Part shown: in pieces, positions 12,181 to 24,072 of the stretch
How the letters are laid out: each line of letters opens with the position of its first letter
Numbering within the stretch: the first letter of the stretch is position 1
From: Steromphala cineraria
Lineage: Eukaryota; Mollusca; Gastropoda; Trochida; Trochidae
Direction of reading: 5' to 3'
Assembly (NCBI GenBank): GCA_916613615.1
Contig: OU744725.1
Location: 60,954,575-61,018,574, forward strand
DNA length: 64,000 nucleotides
Notes under the pieces: model-generated
Database searches by the model: none
The model's input: only the letters and a program-made list of their open reading frames with translations
Told to the model about the DNA's origin: nothing
Made by a program: the position numbers and the translations under genes

Positions 12181-13100
12181 GAATTTGAGAAATAATTCGT
12201 AAAAATCACGCCGGGCGACTCCTCAATTACCTGGCCAAAGTGTACCAAATTAGATAACATTCTTCAAAAAAAGATAAACTTCCCTCGGTAAACTGTCAAT
12301 AAGCCATGAAAACACGATTTCCCACCCATAATTACTATAGTTTGCCTCGATCAATAACACTGGAGGGTTGGTACTATGTTTAAGGACAAGTGTCATTGAG
12401 GAACCGCTCCGTACGCTCCCATTACAAGACCGATAGCGTTTGCTCGTTACAGCTTTTCGGATCAAGGTCTTTTGGTTTAAACGTCACTCAAACAGAATTA
12501 AAATATCAAACGCTATGGCTCAATCGGCCCGTTTTCAAATTATCTGCTTCAGACAATACGAAGGTGTTTTTCAGGAAATTTGATATTATTGGCGAAGACA
12601 GAGATAACACACATAGCGAGGGGGAGAAATAATTTTCTCCTGCTACCATCCGTTCCTTTAACTGGGAATGAAGATGCATAGACACGCGCCAATGTGCACG
12701 AGCATAATGGGGAGGGAGATGGTTTGATGACAATCCTTGGCGAAGTCCCGTGTACGCGTATTGACCGACGAACATCACTGATTAGGGTGGTGACAATGAT
12801 CTTTAAGCGGGGGTCGATTGCCGTCGGACGATTTGGGAAACTTTGGCCACAATTTCGCAAAAGTCAACACAGAAATCGGATTTTGGTGCGTTCGGTGCCA
12901 GTTGGGCTTGCTGGCTTTTCTATTGTGTATTTATCCAATTACGCCGGGTTTGATAGCAGTGAGAAGTCTCTCCGTTCACAAGGAGACGAAAATGTCCCGT
13001 CTTCCGTTGCTGCGCGAAGCTTGTATGGTATCAAGTTATTCGCCATTCAGACTCAAGTGCGAGTATTCGACGCCGTGCTAATGCATATCCTAGAAAAATA
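12181..13100. promoter_or_regulatory. GC-richer island, candidate regulatory sequence
   Basis: CpG-bearing, repeat-free sequence. Overlapping ORFs occur on both strands (12390-12632 and 12694-13101 plus; 12506-12778 and 12549-12860 minus). Their coexistence in several frames, without recognisable domains, argues for stop-poor noncoding DNA. An unrecognised exon cannot be excluded. Confidence 0.3.
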
Positions 13101-14876
13101 ACAAGTTAAACATTTCGATGTCCATGTTTCATGCTTTATGAAATGAGAACTTTAAACTCTGGCGACCTCTTGGCAGGAAGGGTATGTCTGTTCGTTTCAG
13201 GCTCATTTCAACTTTTGAAAAGTTCAAAGCGGTGATTTAAATGGAATTCGATTTTATTTTGAGAGGGAAAGAAAATATAGAAAACGAAAACAACTCGCAT
13301 CTGATCGGGAATAAATGTAAAAACCACTTGAAGAAAATCATGAAAAATGACGCTCAACACGTGAATCATGTATCAATAAAACATTTTTATCAAAAAGTAT
13401 TTTATTGTTATCAAATCTTAAGTATTCGAATTAAATGTTAAATGTTAAATGATAAAATGTATCAATGTTATGTTCAACCATGTTTGTATCTTTATTGGGC
13501 TTGTACTTTATGCCCTTATGAAACGTAAATCATTAGAAACCAAATTCCTTTTAATTCAAAGAACAAACTTTAAACTGTTATCATTATCAAAACTAAGCTT
13601 CTTTATCAAAGAATTGGCTTATCAAAATATTACCTTACAAACATAATTCACAATGAACCGGTCGTTATGTAGAAAAACCTAACACATTTGCTTTCCCATT
13701 GAGACGTGGAAATTATACAAATATATTCCGTATATCGACAGCGTGCATGAAATATACATACGTGTGAACATAAGAAACTGAATGTTTCAACAAAGTCTTT
13801 AGTTGCCCTCTAGAGGTTAAGCCCTATAGTTCATAATGGTGAGAACTTGTCACTGACTTTTGAACTAGGAGGCAGAAGTTTCGTTAAATACAGACGAATT
13901 CCAATCATAGGCTTCCAACAGTGAAAGCAGATCTAATCTGTTGTCTCAGATGTTGACAAAACATGAAAATCCACAAATCCTGAAATGAACAACCATTTTC
14001 CTGACATAGACTAATGCTAGAGTGAAATAGATATGATGTAGGCAGAAGAGGGAGTGTTATTGATTACTGAAGGTCGACCTTGTCTGTAGCATATAGCAAT
14101 GGGCGGAGACATGGGCACACCAGCCCATGGGAACAACCCATTTAGGTTAGGTAATACCAGTAACCGAAAACACAGGCTTTGTTTCTAAGAATCTTTTGTC
14201 AAACTCTCTTGTGTGAATCTATGACAATGTACTCTTCATTTTTAAGGGAAGTTTCATTTTTGTGAACTGAATCAATTCGAACGAATATATGTCGATATAA
14301 AGGTCTTGGTAGAAGAATTTCGTTTTTTCAAACCACATATATTGCTTTTAAAAATATCTCTGTATATCACACTCAAATTCAGTCTAAATAAACATAACCT
14401 CAATAAAATTCGCTTCACGCTCATATTGATCGGAGAGAAGCGAGTATTTTTGAGGCTAGGTTTACTTGACTGCCTAAATATTTTTATTTATTTATTATTT
14501 ATTATTATTTTTTTAACTGAAGTGCATAAAGTAAAGAAAACTTAAAGTTCTTACTATGAAGATACCCAGCATAAGAAAAGGTCACTAAGGAATGACCTTT
14601 TTACATTTTCATTTGTTTCTTTTACGATATTGTGACATTTGTCTATAAGCTTCTGAACTTAAAACGAACAATTGACGTAACATTCTATCTTCCTTATAAG
14701 TTATCGGCTCATTCCGGCGATATGAAGAATTTGCCGATCAAAATGTTATTTTGTCAAAAGGTTTTCTTTGTAGTAAAGCTGCATTTGTAAAAACAAAAGG
14801 TTAAAAGCTTTATACATTCTAAAAAAATGATGTCAAGACGGAGTTGTAAAAACTATTTAGCAAAGGACAATACATC
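13101..14876. other. AT-rich spacer with one short inverted repeat
   Basis: Nothing gene-like. AAAAGGTCA at 14576-14584 is mirrored by TGACCTTTT at 14593-14601 across 8 bases, an inverted pair of AGGTCA nuclear-receptor half-sites (IR8) or a small hairpin. Confidence 0.4.
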
Positions 14877-15240
14877 TTAAAGGGGCCGTAGCACGTTTTT
14901 AAGGGGGAATATAAGGTGATGTCAGGAAACTGAAAAAAGTTGGTTCCAAATGAAAGACAATGTATTTAAACTAAATGAACCAGCAACAAATCAAATATTA
15001 ATCCAAAGTACAGCCATGCGTACCTTTTCGTACACAAAATGAATTGAAGGTGTTCAGACAGAAAATGGCCGCCAATGGACTTTGAATGAATCTTTATAAT
15101 TTGTTCTCTGAACATGGATGATTGGTTTGTGTAATGAGATTTTTGACACTGTCATATTATTACATTAAGCATTAACGTACAACTATAAGTGAAAAATTTA
15201 AAATATAAAATTGTCAAAAAACGTGCTACTGCCCCTTCAA
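14877..15240 (+). mobile_element. MITE family 1 copy
   Basis: Starts TTAAAGGGGCCGTAGCACG and ends CGTGCTACTGCCCCTTCAA. The right TTAA has mutated to TCAA. The inner GGTGTTCAGACAGAAAATGG block and the terminal repeats match 10676-11039. Confidence 0.9.
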
Positions 15241-16607
15241 TATCTCTTTGGTGTATCGTCATTTAAACAGCAAAGCACACCTTAATAAAAAAAGCACTGA
15301 ACAAATTTTCTTGAAATTATTTACAATTACTCTCACATTATTTGCAACTAATGAGCAGAGTAAATATTGAAATAATATTAAGTTAAGACAGTATAAGTTT
15401 GTGTCATTTATTATTATTAACATTTACGTTTATAACACTTCTGCTAAGATATTTTTGAACACATTTGATACATTTCGTTTACAAAGCTGTGAAAATGATT
15501 AAAAAATAGAAAATATTAACTCAGGACCAAATTCCTTTCGACCTCACTGAAAAACAAAAGGCAACAGATAAGAGCAGCTTTGTCTTCCATTAGATAGAAA
15601 TAATCAACAACAACAATACATTAAGCAGGCAACAGTGGAGGCTACATTGGTTATGAATGTTAAATCCGAGCAGTTAGAAACAATGACAAATAAGTAATAA
15701 ATATATTCACAACGCTTCAAATACTTCATAGTGTTTATTCGTTTATGAATGAAATATGTTCATATATTTCAAAATGACTCGTCACGGGCATGCTTGTACG
15801 TGACTGAAATATCCTATTCGTGTCACGCGTTTTACAGTAGCTTACACAGGCAGTCAATGTCAAACACACAAACAGGATTTGTTCTTGGTCGATTTCATGA
15901 TGAACAATGGCCTAGGTTCCCTGACAATAATGCGAGTAAATAACACAAAATGGAGTAATTACACATGTACATGGTGATGTGTCATCACTCAGCATCAGTG
16001 ACCAGCAAGTGATGACGACGAGAGACTATCAAATATGGACATTAACATTTATGGACATGGAAATTACAAAAATATGTTTTATTCTAGGAAATGATACAAT
16101 TATGAACGTGATGAAATATATTGATGATTTATTCCATTTTCAAACGGGTTTTCACAAATTCCCATTTGTAACCATATCACACAATCAAACATACATTTAA
16201 ACAAAACACGCAAAATTAAGTATCAAATTGAGATACTTGTTTTCCAAAAGAAAATAATTATTGTTTTATTTTATTTTGATGGAAAGGATTTGATACCTCT
16301 TTCCTCTTTCGATAAAATGTCAAACACAAAAACAATCGTTCAAAGGGACCTTACTGAAAGTGTATATTTAACAGTGTTAATTTCAACAACACTGAAATTG
16401 AATTTCATATGTTCATATACATGTATGTTGTACATTACCTTCCTTCACACAATGAATCATTTATGATCAAATAATAGTTAATATATTTCGTAGCAATCTT
16501 GATTAGGCACTTATGTCATTGAAGGCAGTTCAATATGAACATGGATGTGTATGTTCATATATCATCATCTTTCTGTTGTCTTCGCTTCGCTTTTCATAAC
16601 ACAGATC
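15241..16607. other. AT-rich spacer, nothing recognised
   Basis: Small openings at 15749-15943 and 15979-16200 show no recognisable features. Confidence 0.45.
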
Positions 16608-16971
16608 TTAAAGGGGCAGTAGCACGTTTTTTGATAATTTTATATTTCAAAAATGTCACTGATAATTGTAAGTTAGTGCTAAATTTATTATTTTGACAGT
16701 GTCAAAAATCTCGTTAGACAAGCCAATCATCCATAGTGAGAGGTCAAAGTAAGAAGATTCACATAAAATCCACTGGCGGCCATTTTGTGTGAACACCTTT
16801 AATCCATTTTGGGTAAGAAAAAGGAATCGCATAGCTTAACTTTACATTATATATTTGAATTATTACTGTCCCATTTATTTTAAATACCTTGTCTTTCAAC
16901 TGGAACCATTAATTTTCATATTCCTGACATCACCTTATATTCCCCCTAAAAACATGCTACTGCCCCTTTAA
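16608..16971 (-). mobile_element. MITE family 1 copy, reverse orientation
   Basis: TTAA-bounded, 364 bp, opposite orientation to the copy at 10676. The inner block reads CTGGCGGCCATTTTGTGTGA on the plus strand. Confidence 0.9.
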
Positions 16972-17704
16972 AATGTCTCTTGTCTCAAAGGACTTTAGGA
17001 CTTGTAGCAGATAGGCGTTCGTAAGGGAACGTACTATTTGTGGTTTGGGCTTTCTGTAGCTTCCATGTTGGCTCAAGCTGAAACGGAAAGACAAGGGAAT
17101 GTTTACTTTCATGTTTGTATTGTATCAAAATAATTTATTCTGATTATAATAATGCAGTCTTATCAAGCGCTAATTACATGCAAAGGGAGCATGGAAATTG
17201 ACTTTCTTAGTACAGAAGTTCAACAAAGGTTTGTCACACTATTCATAAGTTCCCTTTTAAAGTCATTATTTTTTGATTTTTAAATGTGCACCATTTCCTA
17301 ACAGAATACCCTAAAGACAAAACTTTTAGATCAATATGTCATGGGTTCATATTTACCCTACATACAAGGTACATATGTGTAGTATACAGTCAACCTGGCA
17401 TTTCCCAAACGAGGCACGAGGTCATAATTAAGAGATATTTTCATATTTTATATTATGCATAATATTAAGAAAACAGTTAGTATGATGTTACGTAATGAAA
17501 AATATCTTACTATTAAAATGTATTTTGAAATGAATTATTTCATTTAGCCATGTTTGTTCCATCATAAACATGAGTGTCATATTGAATTATGTTTTTTTCT
17601 GCACGTTCTGGCAGAAAGATTATTCTTTGAGTCAAACTGAAATATATATAAGTGAACACCTTATGACATGAAATAATATTTGCACTAATTGTGCTTGGAA
17701 TGTA
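16972..17704. other. AT-rich spacer, nothing recognised
   Basis: No gene or repeat seen. Confidence 0.4.
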
Positions 17705-17713
17705 AAAAGTTTT

Positions 17714-17821
17714 AGGTTCAAAATGTTAGGATGTTTCATTATCTTGCATCAAACCTGTAAATTATCTGTAATTTATACAATGTACATGGGCCTGTGGCCT
17801 TTATACTGAATAAATTTCTTT
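17714..17821 (+). mobile_element. Short 3' tail of a LINE, 5'-truncated
   Basis: Contains GGGCCTGTGGCCTTTATACT followed by GAATAAATT, closely like the tail of the LINE at 22862-24060 (GGCCTGTGGCCTTCTAAGTA, then AATAAA). AAAAGTTTT occurs at 17705-17713 and again at 17822-17830 and may be the target-site duplication. If so, the insertion is about 108 bp. The short AT-rich repeat could be coincidence. Confidence 0.6.
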
Positions 17822-17933
17822 AAAAGTTTTGTTCAGCAGTTGTATATATCATTAAAAACAATTACTTATAGTCCACAATAAAACGGTTACTTTTGAAAAC
17901 TGAAGTTTGAATGGTTGATTGTCTAAAGTAAAT

Positions 17934-18002
17934 ATATTCCCGCATTCTCTCCCCACAGAGGCAGCTCAGGTATGCCTCTGTGGGGAGAGAATGATATTCC
18001 CG
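17934..18002. mobile_element. 51-bp perfect hairpin with 9-bp flanking direct repeats
   Basis: Arms at 17943-17963 and 17973-17993 are perfect 21-bp inverted repeats (CATTCTCTCCCCACAGAGGC plus A, and its complement) around a 9-base loop. Directly outside both arms is the same 9-mer ATATTCCCG (17934-17942 and 17994-18002). Inverted termini plus a duplicated 9-mer is the structure of a DNA-transposon insertion reduced to its ends. A 9-bp duplication suits Mutator-like or Merlin-like elements, but no family is assigned. Confidence 0.75.
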
Positions 18003-18420
18003 ATGAACCCAAAGAAACAGATATGGGAGATCTAAAACGGGATATGTTTCATCTTCAACAATTTGTTGCCTTTATCTGATCGACTTTATCTATTGGAAAC
18101 ATCTCATGGTTTATCTGACATCCGAATAGATCAAACAAGTACGACATAAACTCGATAATCTAAATATTATCCTTAGACATTAAATTACCTCTGATGAGCG
18201 AATGAATTGTGATTTGCAAACAACGTAAAAATCGTATTGTTCACAAAACGATCACAATCGTTGATAATGCTTCAATTCAAATGGCTTTCGTAGACTGAAG
18301 TGGGCGAGGCAGTTAATATAATATTGAACGTTTGAAATGAACATAAATTTTGCATTTAATGGAATTGAATGAAAACAAGCAAATAAAATGTGACAACAAT
18401 TTTTCGGCATGCCTGCACGT
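18003..18420. other. AT-rich spacer, nothing recognised
   Basis: No repeat or gene identified. Confidence 0.4.
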
Positions 18421-18720
18421 GCGCGCCATTTCACGTGCTGTCATCAATTAGAGCGGCTGTCATCACGTTTCAGTTTACTCGACAATCTAATAAAACCGGT
18501 TTGAGTATATTTACCTACCACTTCAAAGAAGCCGACACTCTGTTGTCACAGTGCACGGGCTTTCTTTCTCTCCCGTTCCGGACAATCGAGAATACGGCAA
18601 TTCAATTGGCCAATCGTCTCTGAGAACGAGGTCACTTTATTTCACACCGAGGCTAGAGTTGAGGTCACCCAAAGATGTTTTGCACTGCTTCGCCCTCCGT
18701 GACCCTGAAATCAAAACATT
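18421..18720. promoter_or_regulatory. GC-richer island, candidate regulatory sequence
   Basis: Balanced-composition, repeat-free segment beginning at GCGCGCCATTTCACGTGC (CACGTG E-box). No coding similarity seen. Confidence 0.25.
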
Positions 18721-19091
18721 CAGTTAAAAACTTTATGACGTAATTTTGACATCGTAGACAGGTTTATTGAAGGGAAATGATCAAAACATATCAAGCTGTT
18801 GTTTAAGTTGTTTGTTCGTTATGATTTCTTAAATGCTTGGTTAATAATTACAAACACCTCTCGTCGACTTTTTATAGGAAACGAGAACAGTCATGTCATG
18901 TGTGAGGAAAAGTTATGACGAAGTTTTGCACATATGGACAACCAATTGTTCAACAACATTTGTCTTAAATAGTAATCAGTAATCCACATCATGGATATGA
19001 CATATATATGTTTTACTACTCGCCCGTCTAAGATATCACAGTGTAATAATAATACGTCAATGTTATCTAGTGTAATAACACAATTGAAGTA
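18721..19091. other. Spacer, nothing recognised
   Basis: Mixed composition, no repeat or gene identified. Confidence 0.4.
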
Positions 19092-19123
19092 TGACGTCAC
19101 AGTAGTGTGTGCTTTTGACGTCA
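19092..19123. promoter_or_regulatory. Pair of perfect CRE sites
   Basis: TGACGTCA occurs at 19092-19099 and 19116-19123, 24 bp start to start. This palindrome is the full cAMP-response element bound by CREB/ATF dimers. A second pair lies at 42709-42728 and a single site at 32338-32345. Confidence 0.5.
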
Positions 19124-19978
19124 TTGTGTAAGCGCCCTCTGCCTAGTCGCGGAAATGTTTGTTTCAACAAATTGTTGTCAATTTGGCTTGATGTTGAGGG
19201 CAAGTGATAAACAGAATACTTAACTCGCTTCTTTTTAATACTGTTTTATCAAACTCGAGAATGACTTGGTATCAAACTCGCTTTATCCTGTTTTATACCA
19301 AATCATTAACTCGTTTAATAAAAATAATATTAAATGGAAGGTCGTTTGAATTACTTCATTAAGGTGGCATATTGGGTTCAATATGTCAAACGTTACTGCT
19401 TTGAACTTTTCAATAGGTTAACGACTGTTGCTAAGAATTGCAATTCCTTACCGTTCAAGTGCTTGTCAATAAAATGGTTTAAGGCATGTTATTATCAACG
19501 AAAACTACACAATGCATAGCGATTGGTAACATCCAAGATATCTAAAAATTTTTGTTTTATACTTATAGAAATACAAAAAAATTGGTTTGTAGCGTTTGAT
19601 TGACATATAATGTGTGTATATTTGGTTAACATATGACTTATATTCATTATGATATATCAGGTTGACGCTCTATTACCAAAGAAACAAGAGTCATTACGTG
19701 GTGAGTTTGCAAGTTCAAGTTCAAGTTGCGAGTTCATGTGAATTTGTATCAGTACAAATGCTTTTTTGGTAGTATCAAAACCAATTGAAATTTTATGAAA
19801 GATGCTCAATGGCACTTTGACACAAGCTTGATATATGACCGTCAGGAACAGGCCTAAGTTAGTCCAAATACAATATTTCTGCAACGTGACACATTTTTCT
19901 CAGATAGTAAATGTTTAATATTCGAAAAAGGTTTGAAATATTCAAGCCTTACAGCATTCAATATATTTCTTCACCTTC
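19124..19978. other. AT-rich spacer, nothing recognised
   Basis: Small openings at 19334-19519 and 19657-19884 show nothing recognisable. Confidence 0.4.
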
Positions 19979-20656
19979 AGCTAATTATTCAATACGTTAT
20001 GTAAAGAGAATGTGACATCAACAAGATCAACTAATTACACTATTCGTTACAGCAAAAATAAGAATCACACCAACAATATCAACTAATTACACCATTCGTT
20101 ATAGCAAAAATGAGAATCCCACCAACAAGATCAACTAATTACACCATTCGTTACAGTAAAAATGAGAATCACACCAACAGGATCAACTAATTACACCATT
20201 CGTTACAGTAAAAATGAGAATCACACCAACATGATCAACTAATTACACCATTCGTTACAGAAAAAATGAGAATCACACCAACAGGATCAACTAATTACAC
20301 CCTTCGTTACAGTAAAATGAGAATCACACCAACAGGATCAACTAATTACACCCTTCGTTACAGTAAAATGAGAATCACACTAACAAGATCAACTAATTAC
20401 ACCCTTCGTTACAGTAAAATGAGAATCACACTAACAAGATCAACTAATTACACCCTTCGTTACAGTAAAAATGAGAATCACACCAACCAGATCAACTAAT
20501 TGCACCATATCTTATAGTAAAAGTGAGAATCCAACCAAAAATATCAACTAATTACACTATTTGTTATAGTAATATGAGAATCCAAGAAGATCAACTAATA
20601 ACACCATACGTTATAGTAAAAGTGAGAATTCAACCAAAACGATCAGCTAATGAAAC
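19979..20656. repeat. 51/52-bp minisatellite, about 13 copies
   Basis: The unit contains GATCAACTAATTACACCATT and ATGAGAATCACACC. Spacing is 52 bp in the left part (for example ATGAG at 20162, 20214, 20266) and 51 bp between 20266 and about 20470, where one A is missing from an A run. The 51-bp units keep a frame open and give a repetitive 77-residue ORF at 20266-20499, which is a by-product. Copies become diverged at both edges and at 20500-20656. Confidence 0.95.
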
Positions 20657-21690
20657 ATTGCTTTGACGAATGGTCCTTTTTACACGAGTTACTCAATAGT
20701 ATTCAGAATGAGTTTACATATTGACATTATAGCAATCCAAAAATCCCCTAATGTGATAAGCATGAACAAAATTCCTTACCAAACAGCTCATGTAGCCAGA
20801 CAACCCGGTGCATCGTGTTTTTCTTCATTGTTCACCCTCTGTTATCTGAAAATACAGACAGATCCCGATTGTCAATTTCTCTGTGAAATATGGCGAATGA
20901 AGCGATGTGGTTTTGCAGGCTATTTGATTATCCCCGATCTTATTATGATTAATTTCCCTCTTGACCAATATATCTTCATTGAAACTAGAAACCAACATTT
21001 ATGTTTTACGGAATACAATATTTCATAACCAAATGCATGGCTAGGGTACTTCTGGACGTGCTCAGTGTCTTGTAATAAGTATCTTCTTAGCACTATCTTA
21101 GCGATGGAGAGAAAAAGATCGTATTGGCTTTTTGTAATTAGGATTAAACATAACAATTTTATCATTTGAACCCAAAGAGTCATATATTTCAATTGGTGTT
21201 TTTGATCATTTGCAAAAGATCGTTTGGCAACCAAACCGCGTATTTTTATCAAACAACGATACATCAGTCACGCATTTTTCTATAGTAAAACTCGTGTAGT
21301 CATTCAGTTTCAGGTACTGGTTTTTGTGTGAATGAATTATGACAATAGAAATATAAATAAACAATCAGTGCATAAAGGTTTGAAGGATATCGACAGTACT
21401 AATCAGATCCGTAAATCGAAGGTAGATAGTTTCTTTGTGATGTACATTATTTTAATAGTATTTTTACACAACATTTTCACAATCTAAACCCTAAATGTTG
21501 ATGATAATGCCAAGATAATAAGAACATGAGTACCACTTGTAACATTAAAATGCTTTTATTTGTCACTAAAACGTAAGACTCCCCTTCCTCCTTATAATAT
21601 TGTGACTAAATCTAAAATCATTTTTTTACAATTCTCTCTTTTTATGTTTCTGACCTTAAATCCTCATATCATGTCGTTTAGTAAATAACA
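20657..21690. other. Spacer, nothing recognised
   Basis: Overlapping openings at 20663-21028 (plus) and 20920-21264 (minus) lack recognisable domains. Confidence 0.4.
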
Positions 21691-22090
21691 GTCACCTGTC
21701 CAACGAGCCACAGGATGACCAAGAAAGGGCCGATTGATACAAGCACAAAACTCTAATCCCGCCCATGCCACTAATTCCAATTTTCCAGCAGAAAGACATA
21801 ATTGGAAAAGCAAGAAATAAGCACCCACCCAGGGCGAGGGCAGGTAAAGCAAAGAAAGATGTACTTGAAGCCTTTGTGCCTTGTTCAAACCAGCTGAGAG
21901 GATACGCTCTCGACAATCGTAAATCTGTTGGGAGCCTGTCTTTATTCAATAATAATCCGGACCAAAACTTTCCCCTTTGTGGAGGAGAGGGCTGGGTTCA
22001 TGTGGGGCAGGGAGGGGATTAGCTAGGTGCGGGGGACGGGACAGAGGTGTGAGGGGTCTTAGAAGGGGCTGGGGTACTGGAGAGGTTAGA
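21691..22090. promoter_or_regulatory. GC-richer island with G-rich right half
   Basis: Repeat-free segment of higher GC ending in purine-rich DNA (about 21980-22080) with many GGG/GGGG runs on the plus strand, which could form G-quadruplexes. Overlapping ORFs on both strands are uninformative. Confidence 0.3.
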
Positions 22091-22098
22091 ATGAGACC

Positions 22099-22455
22099 TT
22101 AAAGCGGCAGTGGCACGTTTTCTGAAAAAAATATATTTTCAGCTTTTCAATGATAATTGTACGTTAATGCTAAATGTATCAATTTGATAGTGTCAAAAAA
22201 TTACATTTAACAAACCAATCATCCATAGTCACAGAATAAATCTTGAAGATTCACACAAAGTCCATTGGCAGCCATTATTGTGTGAACATCTTTAATTCAT
22301 TTTGTGTTAGAAAAAGTGGCTGTACGTCACATTATGTATATGATTTATTACTGCTTCGTTTTGTCTAAATACATTGTCTTTGAGTTGGAACGATTTATGC
22401 TCATTTTCCTGACATCACCTAATATTACCCCTTAAACGTGCTACTGTCCCTTTTA
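22099..22455 (-). mobile_element. MITE family 1 copy, reverse orientation, diverged
   Basis: Left end TTAAAGCGGCAGTGGCACG and right end CGTGCTACTGTCCCTTTTA. The inner block reads TTGGCAGCCATTATTGTGTG. It is more diverged than the other copies. Confidence 0.85.
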
Positions 22456-22640
22456 GGTATAGAAATGTTGGAAAGTTTGATACTGCTTGTATTCATATAG
22501 GGAAGTAATCTTTTTCAAACCAGATGGTACATAGATGTAAATGATCCGAAACAAGATGTAATGGTATAGAGATTTTAATTTTTGAAAGTAGATGTAAATG
22601 AATAAGAGAATAGAGATGCTGAATAGGAAGCATATGTAAA
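22456..22640. repeat. Possible degenerate tandem sequence, left part
   Basis: AGATGTAAATG-like motifs recur near 22533, 22555, 22591 and 22632 at uneven spacing, and TTGAAAGTAGATGTAAAT with TAGAGATGCT here resembles TTGGAAGTAGACGTAAAG with TAGAGATGCT at 24077-24115, on the far side of the LINE. This suggests an old, decayed tandem region interrupted by insertions. Confidence 0.35.
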
Positions 22641-22849
22641 TGTGCAAACTAATGATAATAATAATTTATTTATAGCGCCGAATATCCACCATGAAGGTGC
22701 TCTGTGCGCTGTACACAGCGAGAGAGTTATTGATAGGCTTGAAGAAAGAGATGAGTCTTTAAAACAGATTTGAACTTGGTTGTGGTCATGAGTTAATGTC
22801 TTAAGTAAGGTGCTGTTTTATTAGGTACATTGTTTGAAAGGTTAAGTTA
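22641..22849 (-). mobile_element. SINE-like or retroelement tail, reverse orientation
   Basis: GATAATAATAATTTATTTAT followed by AGCGCC is the reverse complement of a tail type ending in GGCGCTATAAATA plus ATT repeats, comparable to the ends at 45410-45466 and 62630-62680. The inner boundary is uncertain. No target-site duplication found. Confidence 0.5.
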
Positions 22850-22861
22850 TACTTTACAGCT

Positions 22862-24060
22862 CTGATCAATGTAAATTGAATGTCAATAGAGAGAAAACCA
22901 AAATAATTGTTTTTAAAAGGGGTGGAAAACTATCCAAAAATGAAAAATGGTTTTATAAGGGAGAACGTCTTCAAACTACCAGCGCTTATAAGTACTTAGG
23001 TGTATGTTTCTCTAATAATCTATCTTGGTCTTTTCATACCAAACAGGCCTCAACACAAGCCATGAAAGTACTAATGGGTATATACAGAAATATGCGACTT
23101 CTAGGTGATATGTCCTTTAATACCTATTTTAAAATATTTGATATGAAGATAAGCCCAATACTGTTATATGGATCTGAAATATGGGGACTGGCACAACATG
23201 ACAACATAGAAAAGGTTTATTTATATGCATGCAAAAAGTTCCTAGGCGTTAAACCAAGCACTTGTAGCACAATGGTCTATGGAGAATTAGGCAGATTTCC
23301 ACTATTCATTTATTCTTCAATTAGAGCTGTTAAATACTGGATAAGATTGTTGAATATACCGCTTCACAGATATCCGAAAAAATGTTATAATATGATGAAA
23401 CTGTATGATAATAATGGTAAAAGAAATTGGGTGACTAATATTAGAGAGCTTCTCATCAAAATAGGATATGGTTATATTTGGTGCAATCAAAGTGTTCATT
23501 TACAAACAGAATTTATCATCTCAATAACTCAAAGAATGAAAGATATATATTTACAATCCTGGGCAGAATCCATGACATTATCAACAAAATGTATATATTA
23601 TAGAGAATGGAAATCTGAAATATTTCTTGAAAGCTATCTTTCAAAAGTTGATGTTAAAAAGTTCCTTAATGCCTTAGCCCGTTTTCGTTGTTCATCACAT
23701 GAATTGTTTGTTGAAACTGGAAGATATAAAGGTATTGAAAGAAAAAATAGAGTATGTAAAGTTTGTAATATGAATGTTGTCGAAGACGAGCTACACTTCT
23801 TATTAACCTGCCCTGTCTATAAGAATCTACGGATAAAATATCTTCAACCTTACTATTTTAACCATCCAGACAGAACAAAACTATTGTCATTGTTAACAAA
23901 TACCAATACTCAGTTGTTACAGAACCTTGCAATGTATATTTATTATGCAATGTTATTTAGAAAAAATATTTTGAATGCAATTGATTTTACCATGTGATCT
24001 ACCATTGATTGTACTACAGGCCTGTGGCCTTCTAAGTACAGAAATAAAGATTGACTTGAC
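22862..24060 (+). mobile_element. 5'-truncated non-LTR retrotransposon (LINE) with 12-bp target-site duplication
   Basis: TACTTTACAGCT occurs at 22850-22861 and again at 24061-24072, exactly bracketing a 1199-bp insertion. The insertion holds one long ORF, then a 3' tail with the hairpin-forming GGCCTGTGGCC, AATAAA and a TTGACTTGAC end. 5' truncation with a target-site duplication is typical of target-primed reverse transcription. Family placement (CR1/Jockey-like clade of animal LINEs) is inferred from protein texture and needs a search. Confidence 0.92.
22864..23997 (+). pseudogene. C-terminal fragment of LINE reverse transcriptase ORF
   Basis: An uninterrupted frame covers the end of the reverse transcriptase domain and the C-terminal region of a LINE ORF2-type protein. 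It is open from the insertion point, with no proper ATG: residue 1 here (LNVNREKTK) is coded by TTG at 22876. KTKIIVF (7-13) and YKYLGV (38-43) are the usual post-catalytic RT block, ILLYGSEIWG (95-104) follows, and C294-x2-C297-x9-H307-x4-C312 is the C-terminal zinc-knuckle-like motif. The catalytic FADD block and the endonuclease lie upstream of the truncation and are missing, so the copy is dead. The frame is intact to its stop at 23995-23997, which suggests a fairly young insertion. Confidence 0.9.
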
Positions 24061-24072
24061 TACTTTACAGCT

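Noticed and set aside
12549..13101. Overlapping ORFs of 90-135 residues
   Set aside because: Several frames on both strands are open over the same bases and none shows a recognisable domain; more likely stop-poor noncoding DNA.
20266..20499. 77-residue repetitive ORF with 17-residue units
   Set aside because: By-product of 51-bp units in a minisatellite.
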